A stretch of 39,314 bases of DNA from Arsenophonus nasoniae DSM 15247 (GCF_000429565.1 NZ_AUCC01000027.1:1-39314), one strand, 5' to 3'. Numbered from the stretch's first letter, positions 9,072 to 19,025 are shown. A program made the numbers and translations. Notes: generated by a model not told the origin, from the sequence alone.

Positions 9072-10166
9072 TTAGCTTGCTTTTTCTAAGGTCTTAATAC
9101 GCTCTTTAAGTACCGAGTGAATTTTAGTATGTAATTTTCTTAATATTGCGTCTGTTGTTTCCCAACTAATACAAGCATCAGTGACAGAAACGCCATATTT
9201 CATTTTAGAACGTAATTGTTCTGAAGATTGACTTCCTTCATTAATATGACTTTCAAGCATCATACCTGTAATTGACCGATTACCATGTGTTATTTGCTCT
9301 ATAATCGATTCCACCACTAACGGTTGACGACGAAAATCTTTTCTCGAATTACCATGGCTACAATCAATCATTAAAGAGGGTAATAAATTAGCATTGCGCA
9401 TCTGTATTTCACAATTTGCAATATCTTGCGCATTATAATTTGGCTTTTCCCCTCCCCTTAAAATAATATGACCGTCAGGGTTACCTTGCGTTTGTAATAA
9501 ACAAACTTGACCTGATTGATTAATACCCATGAAGCAATGTGGCATCGCTGCTGCTCTCATTGCATTAATTGCCGTAACTAAATTACCATCAGTACCATTT
9601 TTAAAACCCACGGGCATAGAGAGTCCAGAAGCCATTTCACGATGTGTTTGTGATTCAGTTGTTCTAGCACCTATAGCGGACCAACTAAATAAATCGCCTA
9701 AATATTGTGGAGTATTTGGATCAAGTGCTTCTGTTGCTAATGGCAATCCCATATCCACAAGCGATAACAGTAAGTTACGTGCAATATGCAGCCCTTTTTC
9801 CATATCAAAAGAACCATCCATCATCGGATCACTGATCAGACCTTTCCAGCCGGTAGTGGTGCGAGGTTTTTCAAAATAAACCCGCATAACAATATATAAA
9901 CTATCACCAAGTTCTGTTGCTAACTGTTTTAAACGATGGGCATATTCCAGCGCTGCATCCACGTCATGGATAGAACAAGGACCACAAATAACTAACAGCC
10001 GTGGGTCACGATGCTGAATAATATCAGCAATAATTCGGCGAGAATGAGTAATTATTTGCTGATTCTTGTGAGCCAATGGATAATATTTTTTCAGCTCTTT
10101 CGGTGTAATTAAAATCTGTTCATCAGAAATATTAACATTATTAAGCTCATCTTTTTGCATGATCAT
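9072..10166 (-). CDS. aroF: 3-deoxy-7-phosphoheptulonate (DAHP) synthase, Tyr-sensitive type
   Basis: 364 aa (E. coli AroF 356). It condenses phosphoenolpyruvate and erythrose 4-phosphate in the first shikimate step. Class I DAHP synthase motifs are visible: [57 protein letters not shown]. The AroF isozyme is indicated by the operon with tyrA and the N-terminus MQKDELNN, which includes Asn8, a residue tied to tyrosine feedback in E. coli AroF. Two starts are possible: ATG at 10166 has AGG 8 bases upstream, while ATG at 10160 matches the E. coli N-terminus. Two probable TyrR boxes lie upstream. Confidence 0.96.
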   Translation of the reverse strand: MIMQKDELNNVNISDEQILITPKELKKYYPLAHKNQQIITHSRRIIADIIQHRDPRLLVICGPCSIHDVDAALEYAHRLKQLATELGDSLYIVMRVYFEKPRTTTGWKGLISDPMMDGSFDMEKGLHIARNLLLSLVDMGLPLATEALDPNTPQYLGDLFSWSAIGARTTESQTHREMASGLSMPVGFKNGTDGNLVTAINAMRAAAMPHCFMGINQSGQVCLLQTQGNPDGHIILRGGEKPNYNAQDIANCEIQMRNANLLPSLMIDCSHGNSRKDFRRQPLVVESIIEQITHGNRSITGMMLESHINEGSQSSEQLRSKMKYGVSVTDACISWETTDAILRKLHTKIHSVLKERIKTLEKAS

Positions 10167-10241
10167 TATCTTTACCTGTTTAACTTTTTATCCTGCATTG
10201 CATTACACCGATTTGAGGTTCAGCTATACGATAACATGAAC

Positions 10242-10259
10242 TGTAAATATTACAATCCA
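10242..10259 (-). promoter_or_regulatory. Probable TyrR box 1, upstream of aroF
   Basis: Minus strand TGGATTGTAATATTTACA matches 9 of 12 defined positions of the TyrR consensus (TGTAAA, 6 bases, TTTACA), including a perfect right half and the invariant G and C at positions 2 and 17. It is 76 bases before the aroF start. E. coli aroF is repressed through several TyrR boxes. Confidence 0.4.
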
Positions 10260-10274
10260 TTGGTGACAACATAT

Positions 10275-10292
10275 AGTAACATTTACTTTACC
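10275..10292 (-). promoter_or_regulatory. Probable TyrR box 2, upstream of aroF
   Basis: Minus strand GGTAAAGTAAATGTTACT matches 9 of 12 defined TyrR positions and keeps G2 and C17. It begins 33 bases from box 1, about three helical turns, which would suit cooperative binding. The rest of the aroF-rplS gap (to 10455) is AT-rich and shows nothing else I can support. Confidence 0.35.
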
Positions 10293-10449
10293 AATAAAAT
10301 AAAAATGGAACAAAAATATATAATTAAATGAAAAATAAATAAAAAAATTTCAATTCTATTATTAAGAAAAATATTTTTATGTTTATAAAAAATTACACAA
10401 AAGATTTAATAAAATAATGACTGATAATGCAATAAGCTGAAAAAAGATA

Positions 10450-10479
10450 ATAAAAAAAGCTCGCAGTTTTGCGAGCTTT
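10450..10479 (-). terminator. Terminator of the rpsP-rimM-trmD-rplS operon
   Basis: Perfect 10-bp stem, AAAGCTCGCA (10456-10465) with TGCGAGCTTT (10470-10479), 4-base loop, followed on the minus strand by seven T. It lies 30 bases after the rplS stop. Confidence 0.93.
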
Positions 10480-10509
10480 AAAGATTTTTAGGATGTAGCG
10501 AAAAGCGAA

Positions 10510-10878
<369 letters not shown>

Positions 10879-10919
10879 CTAGGTAAACTGATATATACAA
10901 GACAGTGTGATACAATGTC

Positions 10920-11675
10920 TCAATTAATACGTTGCTGTTCTTCATATTCCTGTTGGAATTCTGCCAACAACATTCTCTGCTCGTCAGTCAGAGCTAGGCT
11001 TGTTAGAAGTTCAGGCCTTCTAAGCCAAGTTCGGCCTAGTGACTGTTTTCTTCTCCAACGCTCTATTTCAGCATGGTTGCCCGACAATAAGACTCTCGGA
11101 ACTTCCATACCTTCTAACACCTCAGGACGGGTATAGTGAGGACAATCAAGTAACCCAGTCATGAAAGAGTCCTCTTCCGCTGATGCATGATGACCTAATA
11201 CACCAGGAATAAACCGGGAAATTGAATCGATCATGACCATTGCTGGTAATTCTCCTCCACTAAGAACATAATCACCAATTGACCATTCTTCATCAATTTC
11301 GGTTTCAATGATCCGTTCATCAATACCTTCATATCGACCACAAACTAAAATAAGCTTTTTATTTGCCGTCAATTGGCAAACACCTTGCTGATTAAGTTTG
11401 CGCCCCTGTGGTGAAAGATAAATTACTTTAACATCTTCACCGATCTCAGATTTTGCTGCATGAATGGCATCTCTAAGAGGCTGTACCATCATCAACATAC
11501 CTGGACCGCCGCCATAAGGGCGATCATCTACAGTGCGGTGCCTGTCGTGAGTATAATCTCGCGGATCCCAACACTGTATATTCAATAGGCCATTTTTAAC
11601 TGCGCGACCTATCACCCCATACTCGGTTATTGCGCGAAACATTTCTGGAAACAGGCTAATAATCCCAATCCACAT
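10920..11675 (-). CDS. trmD: tRNA (guanine37-N1)-methyltransferase TrmD
   Basis: Methylates G37 next to the anticodon to prevent +1 frameshifting; it is an essential SPOUT-class trefoil-knot enzyme. From the ATG at 11675 the product is 251 aa (E. coli 255). The AdoMet-binding knot motifs are [12 protein letters not shown] and [17 protein letters not shown], and [10 protein letters not shown] is also conserved. A GTG at 11687 would add four residues, but ATG followed by [12 protein letters not shown] matches the E. coli start. Third gene of the rpsP operon. Confidence 0.96.
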   Translation of the reverse strand: MWIGIISLFPEMFRAITEYGVIGRAVKNGLLNIQCWDPRDYTHDRHRTVDDRPYGGGPGMLMMVQPLRDAIHAAKSEIGEDVKVIYLSPQGRKLNQQGVCQLTANKKLILVCGRYEGIDERIIETEIDEEWSIGDYVLSGGELPAMVMIDSISRFIPGVLGHHASAEEDSFMTGLLDCPHYTRPEVLEGMEVPRVLLSGNHAEIERWRRKQSLGRTWLRRPELLTSLALTDEQRMLLAEFQQEYEEQQRIN

Positions 11676-11709
11676 CTTGCGTTCCACTCATTCAACCTAC
11701 AACTGGCGT

Positions 11710-12258
11710 TTAAAAACCAGGATCCCAATCTACTTCAATTATCTTAGTAGTAAGATCAACGTTTTTGACCACCTGCTCATCAAGAAACGGTATCAACCGT
11801 TCTTTAATACCGAATGCATCTTTCAGATTTGCTTTAATTACCAGCACATCATTTGAGCCTGTTTCCATTAAATCCTGAACAAAACCCAAACTATAACCTT
11901 TAGTAGTTATGACTTGGCAACCAATCAGATCTTTCCAATAATACTCATTACCTTCAAGTACAGGTAGTTGTGCTGAATCAACGATAATTTCGCAATTAGT
12001 CATTGAGTTAGCAGCACTTCTATCATCAATATGCTTTATTTTGATGATAATATCTTGGTTATGATGCTTCCAACCTTCTAATTCCAGTTGTTGCCACTGA
12101 CCAGAACGTTGAATAAACCAAGGCTGATACTCAAATATATCTTCGGTATATTCGGTGGATGAAAAAACTCTGAGCCAACCACGAATGCCATGCGCAGAGC
12201 CTAATTTTCCTAATACAATAGGATTAACAGGGATCTTAAGGCAAACCTCTTTGCTCAT
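11710..12258 (-). CDS. rimM: 16S rRNA processing / 30S maturation factor RimM
   Basis: 182 aa from the ATG at 12258, equal to E. coli. RimM binds S19 and helps assemble the 30S head. The N-terminal RimM domain ([21 protein letters not shown]) is followed by a PRC-barrel domain ([31 protein letters not shown]). A GTG at 12267 is in frame, but the ATG matches E. coli and has a GGTGGTG stretch as ribosome binding site. It is 18 bases after rpsP and 34 bases before trmD. Confidence 0.96.
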   Translation of the reverse strand: MSKEVCLKIPVNPIVLGKLGSAHGIRGWLRVFSSTEYTEDIFEYQPWFIQRSGQWQQLELEGWKHHNQDIIIKIKHIDDRSAANSMTNCEIIVDSAQLPVLEGNEYYWKDLIGCQVITTKGYSLGFVQDLMETGSNDVLVIKANLKDAFGIKERLIPFLDEQVVKNVDLTTKIIEVDWDPGF

Positions 12259-12276
12259 CACCACCACCGTAGTAAA

Positions 12277-12525
12277 TTAAGCAGCTTTTTTTGCTTGTTT
12301 GATCAGTGTCGAAACACGATCAGAAACTGTTGCACCTAAACCAACCCAATGCTCTACACGATCTAAATCTAAACGCAATTCTTCCGCGTTACCTGATGCG
12401 ATAGGGTTAAAAAAACCGATACGCTCAATAAAGCGACCATCACGTGCATTACGGCTATCAGTGACAACGATTTGATAAAATGGACGCTTCTTTGCGCCAC
12501 CACGAGCTAAACGAATTGTTACCAT
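12277..12525 (-). CDS. rpsP: 30S ribosomal protein S16
   Basis: 82 aa, as in E. coli. S16 is a primary assembly protein of the 30S body. It begins [21 protein letters not shown] and includes [11 protein letters not shown] and [11 protein letters not shown], all family signatures. The ORF is open to 12546, but the ATG at 12525 with GAGG 6 bases before it is the correct start. First gene of the rpsP-rimM-trmD-rplS operon, behind a promoter and a leader hairpin. Confidence 0.97.
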   Translation of the reverse strand: MVTIRLARGGAKKRPFYQIVVTDSRNARDGRFIERIGFFNPIASGNAEELRLDLDRVEHWVGLGATVSDRVSTLIKQAKKAA

Positions 12526-12549
12526 AACATCCTCATTAGTTAACAAAAC

Positions 12550-12581
12550 AACCAGACTCTATCGAGGAATAGAGTCTGGTT
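12550..12581 (-). terminator. Terminator-like hairpin in the ffh-rpsP gap (rpsP leader)
   Basis: Perfect 13-bp stem, 12550-12562 with 12569-12581, and a 6-base loop. On the minus strand it is followed by GTTTTGTT. It lies downstream of ffh but also downstream of the predicted rpsP promoter, so it can end ffh transcripts and may attenuate the ribosomal protein operon. Confidence 0.85.
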
Positions 12582-12601
12582 GTCATATAAAAAGCCCCAA
12601 G

Positions 12602-12629
12602 ATTCTACTCTTTTTAAGATAAAAAGCAA
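12602..12629 (-). promoter_or_regulatory. Probable promoter of the rpsP operon
   Basis: Minus strand has TTGCTT (12624-12629), a 16-base spacer and TAGAAT (12602-12607), followed by CTTGGGGC. It lies between the ffh stop and the leader hairpin. Transcription would begin about 12595, placing the hairpin within the first 50 bases of the mRNA. Confidence 0.6.
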
Positions 12630-12664
12630 TCAAAAGTACGAATTGTTTATTTAATGCTTAGTTG

Positions 12665-14026
12665 TTAACCGCCAGGGAAACCCGGTGGCATCATACCTTT
12701 CATCCCGCGCATCATCTTAGCTAATCCGCCTTTTTTCATTTTCTTCATCATGCGTTGCATATCATCAAACTGCTTTAGTAGCCGGTTAATATCCTGTACC
12801 TGTGTGCCAGAACCAGCTGCAATGCGTCTCTTGCGTGATCCTTTAATAATTTCTGGTTTTTGTCGTTCTTTCGTGGTCATCGAACTAATAATCGCTTCCA
12901 TTCTGACCAACATATTATCATCCATTTGTGATTTAACCGCATCAGGAACTTGGGATATACCTGGCATTTTACTTAGCATACTCGCCATACCACCCATATT
13001 GCGCATCTGTTTAAGCTGCTCAAGAAAATCATTTAGATCAAAACTATTCCCTTTTTTAAGTTTATTAGCAAGCTTCTCCGCCTTTTCACGGTCAACTTTG
13101 CTTTCTATCTCTTCAATCAGCGATAAGACATCGCCCATACCAAGGATACGAGAAGCAATCCTGTCAGGGTAAAAAGGCTCTAAGCCCTCGATTTTCTCCC
13201 CTATTCCCAAAAATTTAATGGGTTTACCGGTAATATGACGGATTGATAATGCGGCACCACCACGAGCATCACCATCAATTTTCGTTAATATGACACCGGT
13301 TAACGGCAATGTTTCATTAAAGGACTTAGCGGTATTAGCCGCATCTTGCCCGGTCATTGCATCAACAATAAATAGGGTTTCAATTGGATTAATGGCGCGA
13401 TGGATCGCCTGAATTTCTTCCATCATGGCTTCATCAACATGTAGACGCCCAGCAGTATCGATGATTAGCACATCATAAAATTTTAATTTTGCATGTTGTA
13501 GCGCATTAGTCGCAATCTCAACAGGTTTCTCACTTGAGGTGGATGGAAAAAAATCAATTCCGACCGTTTGAGTGAGTGTTTCTAATTGCTTAATAGCAGC
13601 AGGACGATAAATATCAGCAGAAACGACTAAAACTTTTTTCTTCTGTTTTTCTTTTAATAATTTTCCTAATTTAGCCACAGTGGTAGTTTTACCCGCACCT
13701 TGCAAGCCAGCCATAAGAATAACGGCGGGCGGTTGTATGGCTAAATTTAAAGCGCTGTTCTCCTCACCCATCGCTTTAGTGAGCTCATTTTGCACAATTT
13801 TAACGAATTCTTGGCCTGGTGTTAGACTTTTATTGACATCTTGACCTACTGCACTTTCTTTTACCGATTGAATGAATTCGCGTACGACTGGCAAAGCAAC
13901 ATCAGCTTCTAATAGCGCCATGCGAACTTCACGTAATGTTTCTTTAATATTGTCTTCAGTCAATCTTCCACGGCCACTAATATTGCGCAATGTACGCGAA
14001 AGTCTGTCAGTTAAATTATCAAACAT
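12665..14026 (-). CDS. ffh: Signal recognition particle protein Ffh (SRP54)
   Basis: 453 aa, identical in length to E. coli Ffh. With 4.5S RNA it binds signal sequences on ribosomes and docks to FtsY for co-translational membrane insertion. The N domain is about 1-90. The GTPase G1 motif GLQGAGKTT starts at 107; DTAGRLHVDEAMMEE is G3, and TKIDGDARGG is in the G4 region. The M domain has the RNA-binding motif (ERQKPEIIKGSRKRRIAAGSG, in two parts) and a methionine-rich C-terminus (MMKKMKKGG, MMRGMKGMMP). Divergent from ypjD. Confidence 0.98.
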   Translation of the reverse strand: MFDNLTDRLSRTLRNISGRGRLTEDNIKETLREVRMALLEADVALPVVREFIQSVKESAVGQDVNKSLTPGQEFVKIVQNELTKAMGEENSALNLAIQPPAVILMAGLQGAGKTTTVAKLGKLLKEKQKKKVLVVSADIYRPAAIKQLETLTQTVGIDFFPSTSSEKPVEIATNALQHAKLKFYDVLIIDTAGRLHVDEAMMEEIQAIHRAINPIETLFIVDAMTGQDAANTAKSFNETLPLTGVILTKIDGDARGGAALSIRHITGKPIKFLGIGEKIEGLEPFYPDRIASRILGMGDVLSLIEEIESKVDREKAEKLANKLKKGNSFDLNDFLEQLKQMRNMGGMASMLSKMPGISQVPDAVKSQMDDNMLVRMEAIISSMTTKERQKPEIIKGSRKRRIAAGSGTQVQDINRLLKQFDDMQRMMKKMKKGGLAKMMRGMKGMMPPGFPGG

Positions 14027-14203
14027 GTGCTTAACTCAATTCTGTTAAAGGGATCTGCTGTCAGTTAATTTTTTATTATAACACGATGATAATTCAATCT
14101 CTGCATCGAGTTTCATAAGAATAGTGATCAACAGTTGGAGGCAATGCTGGCAAACGCTATACTAACTTACTTACATTTAATAAATTAGCTAATTAATAAC
14201 ATT

Positions 14204-14992
14204 ATGTCAGTATTCGCTATTATCGCCATTAGTTCCTATTTTTTGAGTGTGCTACTCATTATGCCAGGTTTAGCTGGTAAACAACAAATTTACGCCAGGC
14301 TGACACTCGTATTAGCGGTTATTGCTCTGGTAAGCCATGGTATCGCATTAAAAACATTGATCTTTGTTAGAGAAGGCCAGAACTTAACCTTGTTAAATTT
14401 AGGCTCTACCGTCAGTTTGTTAATCAGTATTATTATGACCATTGTTGCCTTTAATGGCCGCGCCTGGTTCCTATTACCGATCGTTTATAGTTTGTCTATT
14501 ATCAACTTATTATTAGCAACCATTATGCCTGGTGAGTTTATCACCCACCTAGAAGCAAGTGTGACAACTTTTATTCATATCGGGCTAGCATTATTAGGCT
14601 ATGCAACCCTGATTATTGCCGCTTTATATGCACTACAATTAGGTTTATTAGATTATCAATTAAAAAATAAAAAATTAATATTTACACCGGATATACCACC
14701 ATTAATGGTTATTGAGCGTAAAATGTTTCACATTATCCAAGTTGGGGTCATTTTACTAACCCTTACCCTCGGGACAGGAATGATTTTTATGGATAATGTT
14801 TTTAATAAAGAAAACATCCATAAAGCTATTTTATCCATTTGTGCTTGGGTAATTTACCTTATTTTGTTATGGGGTCACTTTCATCACGGATGGCGCGGTA
14901 GAAGGGTAATCGTTTTTAATCTGATTGGCGCATTCATTTTAACATTGGCTTTTTTTGGTAATCGATTGCTACTTCATGTAGTAACCATTTAA
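14204..14992 (+). CDS. ypjD: YpjD, CcmC/CcsA-family inner membrane protein
   Basis: 262 aa (E. coli YpjD 263). It is a multi-pass protein with about eight hydrophobic segments. It belongs to the cytochrome c assembly (CcmC/CcmF/CcsA) superfamily; conserved histidines and tryptophans are visible in THLEAS, HIGLALLGYATL, IERKMFHIIQ and WGHFHHGWRGRR. Its role in enterics is poorly defined; heme handling is inferred from the family. It sits between ffh and corB, as in E. coli, where it is divergent from ffh. Confidence 0.92.
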   Translation: MSVFAIIAISSYFLSVLLIMPGLAGKQQIYARLTLVLAVIALVSHGIALKTLIFVREGQNLTLLNLGSTVSLLISIIMTIVAFNGRAWFLLPIVYSLSIINLLLATIMPGEFITHLEASVTTFIHIGLALLGYATLIIAALYALQLGLLDYQLKNKKLIFTPDIPPLMVIERKMFHIIQVGVILLTLTLGTGMIFMDNVFNKENIHKAILSICAWVIYLILLWGHFHHGWRGRRVIVFNLIGAFILTLAFFGNRLLLHVVTI

Positions 14993-15041
14993 TTTTTAGA
15001 TTAATTTACAATTAACTGATGAACAACATAGGAATTTTACC

Positions 15042-16334
15042 TTGGAGCAAGTCTCAACCAGTACTTTAATCATCATACTTATTGTCATGATTATTTTATC
15101 AGCCTATTTTTCTGCCTCTGAAACAGGAATGATGACACTTAATCGATATCGATTGCGTCATTTAGCCAAACATGGCCATCAAGCTGCTCGCCGCGTTCAA
15201 TCATTATTGAAACAGCCAGATCGCTTAATCAGTCTTATTTTGATTGGTAATAATCTGATTAATATTTTAGCCTCATCGCTAGCAACCATTGTCGGAATGA
15301 GACTTTACGGCGATGTTGGGGTTGCTATTGCTACTGGTATCTTAACTTTTGTGATCCTGGTTTTTGCTGAAGTGTTACCCAAAACCATGGCGGCACTCTA
15401 TCCAGAAAAAGTGGCTTTCCCTAGTAGTATTCTCCTTAAACCACTACAGAAATTGATGTTACCCGTAGTTTGGTTATTTAACACTATTACCCTAATGTTC
15501 ATGCATTTCTTTGGTATTAAATCACCCATTATCAGTAGCGATGCGATTAGCAAGGATGAATTGCGTACGATTGTTAATGAATCCAAAAGTAAACTTTCTC
15601 GCCGTAATCAGGATATGTTGATCTCAATCTTAGATTTAGAAAAAGTTACCGTCGGCGACATTATGGTTCCTCGCAATGAAATCGTTGGGATTGACGTTAA
15701 TACCGAATGGAAATCGATTATCCGCCAATTAACACACTCGCCACACGGCCGAATTGTCCTTTACCGAGATACCCTTGATGATATTATCGGTATGTTGCGC
15801 GTGCGTGAAGCTTATCGACTGATGGTCGAAAAGAAAGAATTTAACAAGCAAAACTTAATCAGAGCGGCTGATAAGATTTATTTTATTCCAGAGAGTACGC
15901 CATTAAATATACAACTAATAAAATTTCAACGTAATAATGAAAAAGTAGGGATTATTGTTGATGAATATGGTGATATTCAAGGACTGGTAACGGTAGAAGA
16001 TATTCTTGAAGAGATAGTTGGTGATTTTACTACCTCAATGTCGCCCAGTTTAGCCGAGGAAGTTTTACCACAAACCGATGGGTCTGTATTAATTGATGGT
16101 ACTGCTAATATACGAGAAATCAATAAAGCTTTTGATTGGCACTTACCTGTTGACGGCGCTAGGACTATTAATGGTTTGTTATTAGAAGAGCTGGGTGACA
16201 TTCCCATGCTAAATACTGAAATCCTGATAGGTAAGTACCGTTTTGAAGTATTAGCTATAAATGGTAACGTGATCAAACAAGTTAGAGCAATGCCGATTGA
16301 CTTACCCTTTACGACAGGACGAAAATCATCATAG
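15042..16334 (+). CDS. corB: CorB/YfjD, CNNM-family membrane protein with CBS pair
   Basis: 430 aa (E. coli YfjD 428 or so). The family is implicated in Mg2+/Co2+ efflux. An N-terminal DUF21/CNNM membrane domain (about 1-190) is followed by a CBS pair (about 205-330, with MVPRNEIVGIDV and GIIVDEYGDIQGLVTVEDILEEIVGDF) and a C-terminal CorC-type domain. Translation starts at TTG 15042, with AGGA about 8 bases upstream; E. coli yfjD begins with the same residues. It lies 49 bases after ypjD and converges on luxS. Confidence 0.93.
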   Translation: MEQVSTSTLIIILIVMIILSAYFSASETGMMTLNRYRLRHLAKHGHQAARRVQSLLKQPDRLISLILIGNNLINILASSLATIVGMRLYGDVGVAIATGILTFVILVFAEVLPKTMAALYPEKVAFPSSILLKPLQKLMLPVVWLFNTITLMFMHFFGIKSPIISSDAISKDELRTIVNESKSKLSRRNQDMLISILDLEKVTVGDIMVPRNEIVGIDVNTEWKSIIRQLTHSPHGRIVLYRDTLDDIIGMLRVREAYRLMVEKKEFNKQNLIRAADKIYFIPESTPLNIQLIKFQRNNEKVGIIVDEYGDIQGLVTVEDILEEIVGDFTTSMSPSLAEEVLPQTDGSVLIDGTANIREINKAFDWHLPVDGARTINGLLLEELGDIPMLNTEILIGKYRFEVLAINGNVIKQVRAMPIDLPFTTGRKSS

Positions 16335-16364
16335 CTATCGTTTTAGCCCCTTTTACTTTTTATA

Positions 16365-16889
16365 CTAGGCTATTTTAGATGATAACTGAGTTAATTTTTC
16401 TTTCGATAACATCAGTTCGCTATTTTTATTAACAACAATGCCACTTTCAATCACATTGCGAGCAATTTGCTGCGCTTCAGCTAAAGAGTGCATTTCATAA
16501 GTACCACACTGATATTTATTTAACTCAGGTATTTGATTTTGAGACGTAATCTTAAGTACATCTTGCATGGCAATTTTCCAAGCATCAGCAACACATTGCT
16601 CATTAGGTTGGCCTAGTAAACTCATATAAAATCCTGTACGACATCCCATCGGTGAGATATCAATAATCTCTATATCGCTACTATTAAGGTGATCACGCAT
16701 AAAGCCAGCAAATAAATGTTCTAATGTATGGATGCCTTTCTCCGTTAATAATTGTTTGTTTGGTACACAAAAACGTAGATCAAATACTGTGATCGTATCA
16801 CCATGAGGAGTCTTCATAGTTTTAGCAATACGCACAGCAGGTGCTTTCATCTGGGTATGATCAACCATTACACTATCAAGTAGTGGCAT
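16365..16889 (-). CDS. luxS: S-ribosylhomocysteine lyase LuxS
   Basis: 174 aa (E. coli 171). It cleaves S-ribosylhomocysteine to homocysteine and DPD, the precursor of autoinducer-2, in the activated methyl cycle. Metal ligands are His54 and His58 in HTLEH and Cys128 in QCGTYEMHS; Cys83 in MGCRTGF is a catalytic residue. The ORF is open to 16952, but the ATG at 16889 has GGAGG 10 bases upstream and gives the standard N-terminus MPLLDS. The mRNA leader overlaps the divergent micA promoter. Confidence 0.97.
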   Translation of the reverse strand: MPLLDSVMVDHTQMKAPAVRIAKTMKTPHGDTITVFDLRFCVPNKQLLTEKGIHTLEHLFAGFMRDHLNSSDIEIIDISPMGCRTGFYMSLLGQPNEQCVADAWKIAMQDVLKITSQNQIPELNKYQCGTYEMHSLAEAQQIARNVIESGIVVNKNSELMLSKEKLTQLSSKIA

Positions 16890-16930
16890 TAATGTCGCCT
16901 CCAAAAAATTATTTTTTTTACAAAATAAAT

Positions 16931-16958
16931 GGAACTTCACATCATATTGCAAGTCTTA
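16931..16958 (+). promoter_or_regulatory. SigmaE promoter of micA
   Basis: Plus strand has GGAACTT (16931-16937), a 16-base spacer and TCTTA (16954-16958). The sigmaE consensus is GGAACTT, 16 bases, TCTRA. The predicted start, about 6 bases downstream, coincides with the 5' end of micA found by similarity. The -35 element is a perfect match. Confidence 0.85.
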
Positions 16959-16963
16959 CTTAG

Positions 16964-17036
16964 GCAAGACGCGAAAATTGTTATCATCCTATTCTCTAAG
17001 AGATTTTATTTTGGCCACTTTAAAGTGGCCATTTTC
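16964..17036 (+). ncRNA. micA: Small regulatory RNA MicA
   Basis: About 73 nt, lying between luxS and gshA on the opposite strand, exactly the E. coli micA position. The 5' segment AAGACGCG and then TTGTTATCATCC match the MicA target-pairing region. A 20-bp perfect palindrome (17012-17031, TGGCCACTTT core) followed by TTTTCTTTT is its terminator; E. coli MicA also ends in a GGCCACT hairpin. In E. coli MicA uses Hfq to repress ompA and other envelope mRNAs under sigmaE stress and pairs with the luxS leader. Confidence 0.9.
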
Positions 17037-17044
17037 TTTTATTC

Positions 17045-18604
17045 TCACCCTGCATGTTTCTGCAAGTAGCGCTCAAAACTTATTTTATCTGCTTGTTCAA
17101 GTGCTAATTGTTTGCGAACTGAGGCGTGACGAACATCAGTAAATTCATTAGCCGTTATCACTTCATAAGGTTCATTGCTTAATTGCTGATAATATCTTTT
17201 GGCTAACTGTAAGCCATATTGACTAATACTTTGTTCAATCATTGGGGATAATATTTGGCCAGAATAAGTAAGCTCTGGATTTTCAAACATTGCTATCAAT
17301 TGAGAACAAATTTCACGATATCGGGTATTACCGCTAACATCTAACACATCAGCAACTCTAATTAAATCATCAAATAATATCTGCCCTACCTCTTTTAAGG
17401 GCCTCATTGATTCACCGCAACCAACACCGATTATTTGTCCAGGTTTACGACCTTCAAGGATTACTCTATTCCAATTCGTTCGACAACAATTCAACTCTTT
17501 TTCATCCATCATGGGTGCATCTGCTAACACACACCAGATTAAAAAGAGATCAAGAAAATGGATCTGAGCTTCATCAATACCAATGGCAGTAAATGGGTTA
17601 ATATCCAAAGCTCTAACTTCAATATATTCGATTCCTCTTTTTAACAGTGCATCGGATGGCGACTCATCACCAATAAGTACTCGTTTGGGGCGAATCGGCG
17701 CATATAATTCATTTTCAATTTGTAAAATATTGGTATTCAGCTGCAAATGTTTGCCATCTTTATTGCATATCCCTAATTTTGTAAATTCGGGCGATGGCTG
17801 TTTTATCACTTGTTTAAGGCCAGTAATATAAGTCGATAGATCATTAAAGGTAATTTTCAGATCACTTTGGGATTTGTTGGTATATCCCAAATCACTCATT
17901 CGTAGCGATGTGGCATAAGGTAGATAGTAGGTTCCTTGAGCTGTCTTCTCAAAGGGAAGATTCCTGGCATTTCCGCGCAAAAAAGAACCACAAATTGCTG
18001 GCGACGCACCAAATAAATAGGGGATAACCCAACCAAAACGATAATAATTACGAATGAGTCTAAAATAACCAGCAGAAATTTTATCCTTACCACTTTCGGC
18101 ATCGTTAATTCCAACCAACGCTTGCCAAAATTCAATCGGTAAAGAAAAATTATAATGAATTCCTGCAATTGTTTGCATTAACGCACCGTAACGATTCTTT
18201 AATCCTTCCCGATATAAAGTTTTAAAACGGCCAATATTAGAAACACCATATTGAGCAAGTTTAATGTTATCTTGGCGCTCTATAAAACAAGGCATACTTA
18301 AGGGCCACATCAATTCATGATCAAGATGACGGGCTGTATAACGATGTAAATCTCTTAAAAATGCCAGAACGTGTCCAATATTATTATCAACTGGGGTAAT
18401 CAATTCCAACAAAGCTTCAGCGAAGTCAGTCGTGATCCATGGATGGGTTAACGCTTTCCCTAAACTATCAGGGTGCGGTGATTTAGCTAATTCGCCTGCT
18501 GGTGTAATTCTCAATGTTTCACGTTCAATACCTCGACGAAGACCCTGTAAAATATTAGGCCGTGCCTCTAACCATGATAGCGCTTTTGATACATTCGGGA
18601 TCAA
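17045..18604 (-). CDS. gshA: Glutamate-cysteine ligase GshA
   Basis: 519 aa (E. coli 518). It makes gamma-glutamylcysteine in the first step of glutathione synthesis. It belongs to the proteobacterial GCL class. Conserved stretches are [38 protein letters not shown] and [12 protein letters not shown]. It ends 8 bases beyond the micA terminator on the opposite strand. I see no terminator specific to gshA other than the same palindrome, whose minus-strand tail lacks T. E. coli yqaA, normally upstream, is absent. Confidence 0.96.
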   Translation of the reverse strand: MIPNVSKALSWLEARPNILQGLRRGIERETLRITPAGELAKSPHPDSLGKALTHPWITTDFAEALLELITPVDNNIGHVLAFLRDLHRYTARHLDHELMWPLSMPCFIERQDNIKLAQYGVSNIGRFKTLYREGLKNRYGALMQTIAGIHYNFSLPIEFWQALVGINDAESGKDKISAGYFRLIRNYYRFGWVIPYLFGASPAICGSFLRGNARNLPFEKTAQGTYYLPYATSLRMSDLGYTNKSQSDLKITFNDLSTYITGLKQVIKQPSPEFTKLGICNKDGKHLQLNTNILQIENELYAPIRPKRVLIGDESPSDALLKRGIEYIEVRALDINPFTAIGIDEAQIHFLDLFLIWCVLADAPMMDEKELNCCRTNWNRVILEGRKPGQIIGVGCGESMRPLKEVGQILFDDLIRVADVLDVSGNTRYREICSQLIAMFENPELTYSGQILSPMIEQSISQYGLQLAKRYYQQLSNEPYEVITANEFTDVRHASVRKQLALEQADKISFERYLQKHAG

Positions 18605-18754
18605 ATCGACCTCCCGTTATCCGTTCGTTATTTTTACTTTTAGAAAAGTTACTTTAGCGTAAATAACTAGAATTGTCGCCGTCTAGTTCATCTAGAGCAA
18701 ATGACTAAAGTAATAGGTTATTTTATTAATAAACATATTTTAATTATAAAACAA

Positions 18755-18783
18755 AAAACCCTGTCGTTGATTGACAGGGTTTT
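18755..18783 (-). terminator. Terminator of the csrA-linked tRNA operon
   Basis: Perfect 11-bp stem, 18755-18765 with 18773-18783, 7-base loop, followed on the minus strand by TTTTTTGTTTT counting the stem end. It lies 7 bases after the last tRNA-Arg gene. Confidence 0.9.
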
Positions 18784-18789
18784 ATTATA

Positions 18790-18866
18790 TGGCGCATCCA
18801 GAAGGATTCGAACCTCCGACCGCTCGGTTCGTAGCCGAGTACTCTATCCAGCTGAGCTATGGATGC
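18790..18866 (-). tRNA. tRNA-Arg(ACG), copy 2
   Basis: 77 nt including an encoded CCA end. The acceptor stem starts GCATCCA and closes with TGGATGC; the anticodon loop reads CTACGAA, giving anticodon ACG (read as ICG after A34 deamination). The sequence is identical to the copy at 18939 and very close to E. coli argV/argY/argZ/argQ, which occupy this position next to csrA. Confidence 0.98.
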
Positions 18867-18938
18867 AATTTTTGCTTTGCTATTATTAAAGATACGCTAG
18901 TTATCCTTAATAAACAATATTCTTTATTCTAAAATTAA

Positions 18939-19015
18939 TGGCGCATCCAGAAGGATTCGAACCTCCGACCGCTCGGTTCGTAGCCGAGTACTCTATCCAG
19001 CTGAGCTATGGATGC
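18939..19015 (-). tRNA. tRNA-Arg(ACG), copy 1
   Basis: 77 nt with encoded CCA, identical to the other copy 72 bases downstream. It decodes CGU, CGC and CGA. It lies between tRNA-Ser and the second tRNA-Arg in one transcript. Confidence 0.98.
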
Positions 19016-19025
19016 ACTATCAAAA

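Noticed and set aside
16340-16380. Possible terminator between corB and luxS
   Set aside because: Only a 5-bp stem (TAGCC/GGCTA) with a long loop and no clean T run on either strand.
16890-16952. Longer luxS reading frame starting at 16952
   Set aside because: It would add 21 residues not found in LuxS proteins, ignore the GGAGG before 16889, and run across the micA promoter.
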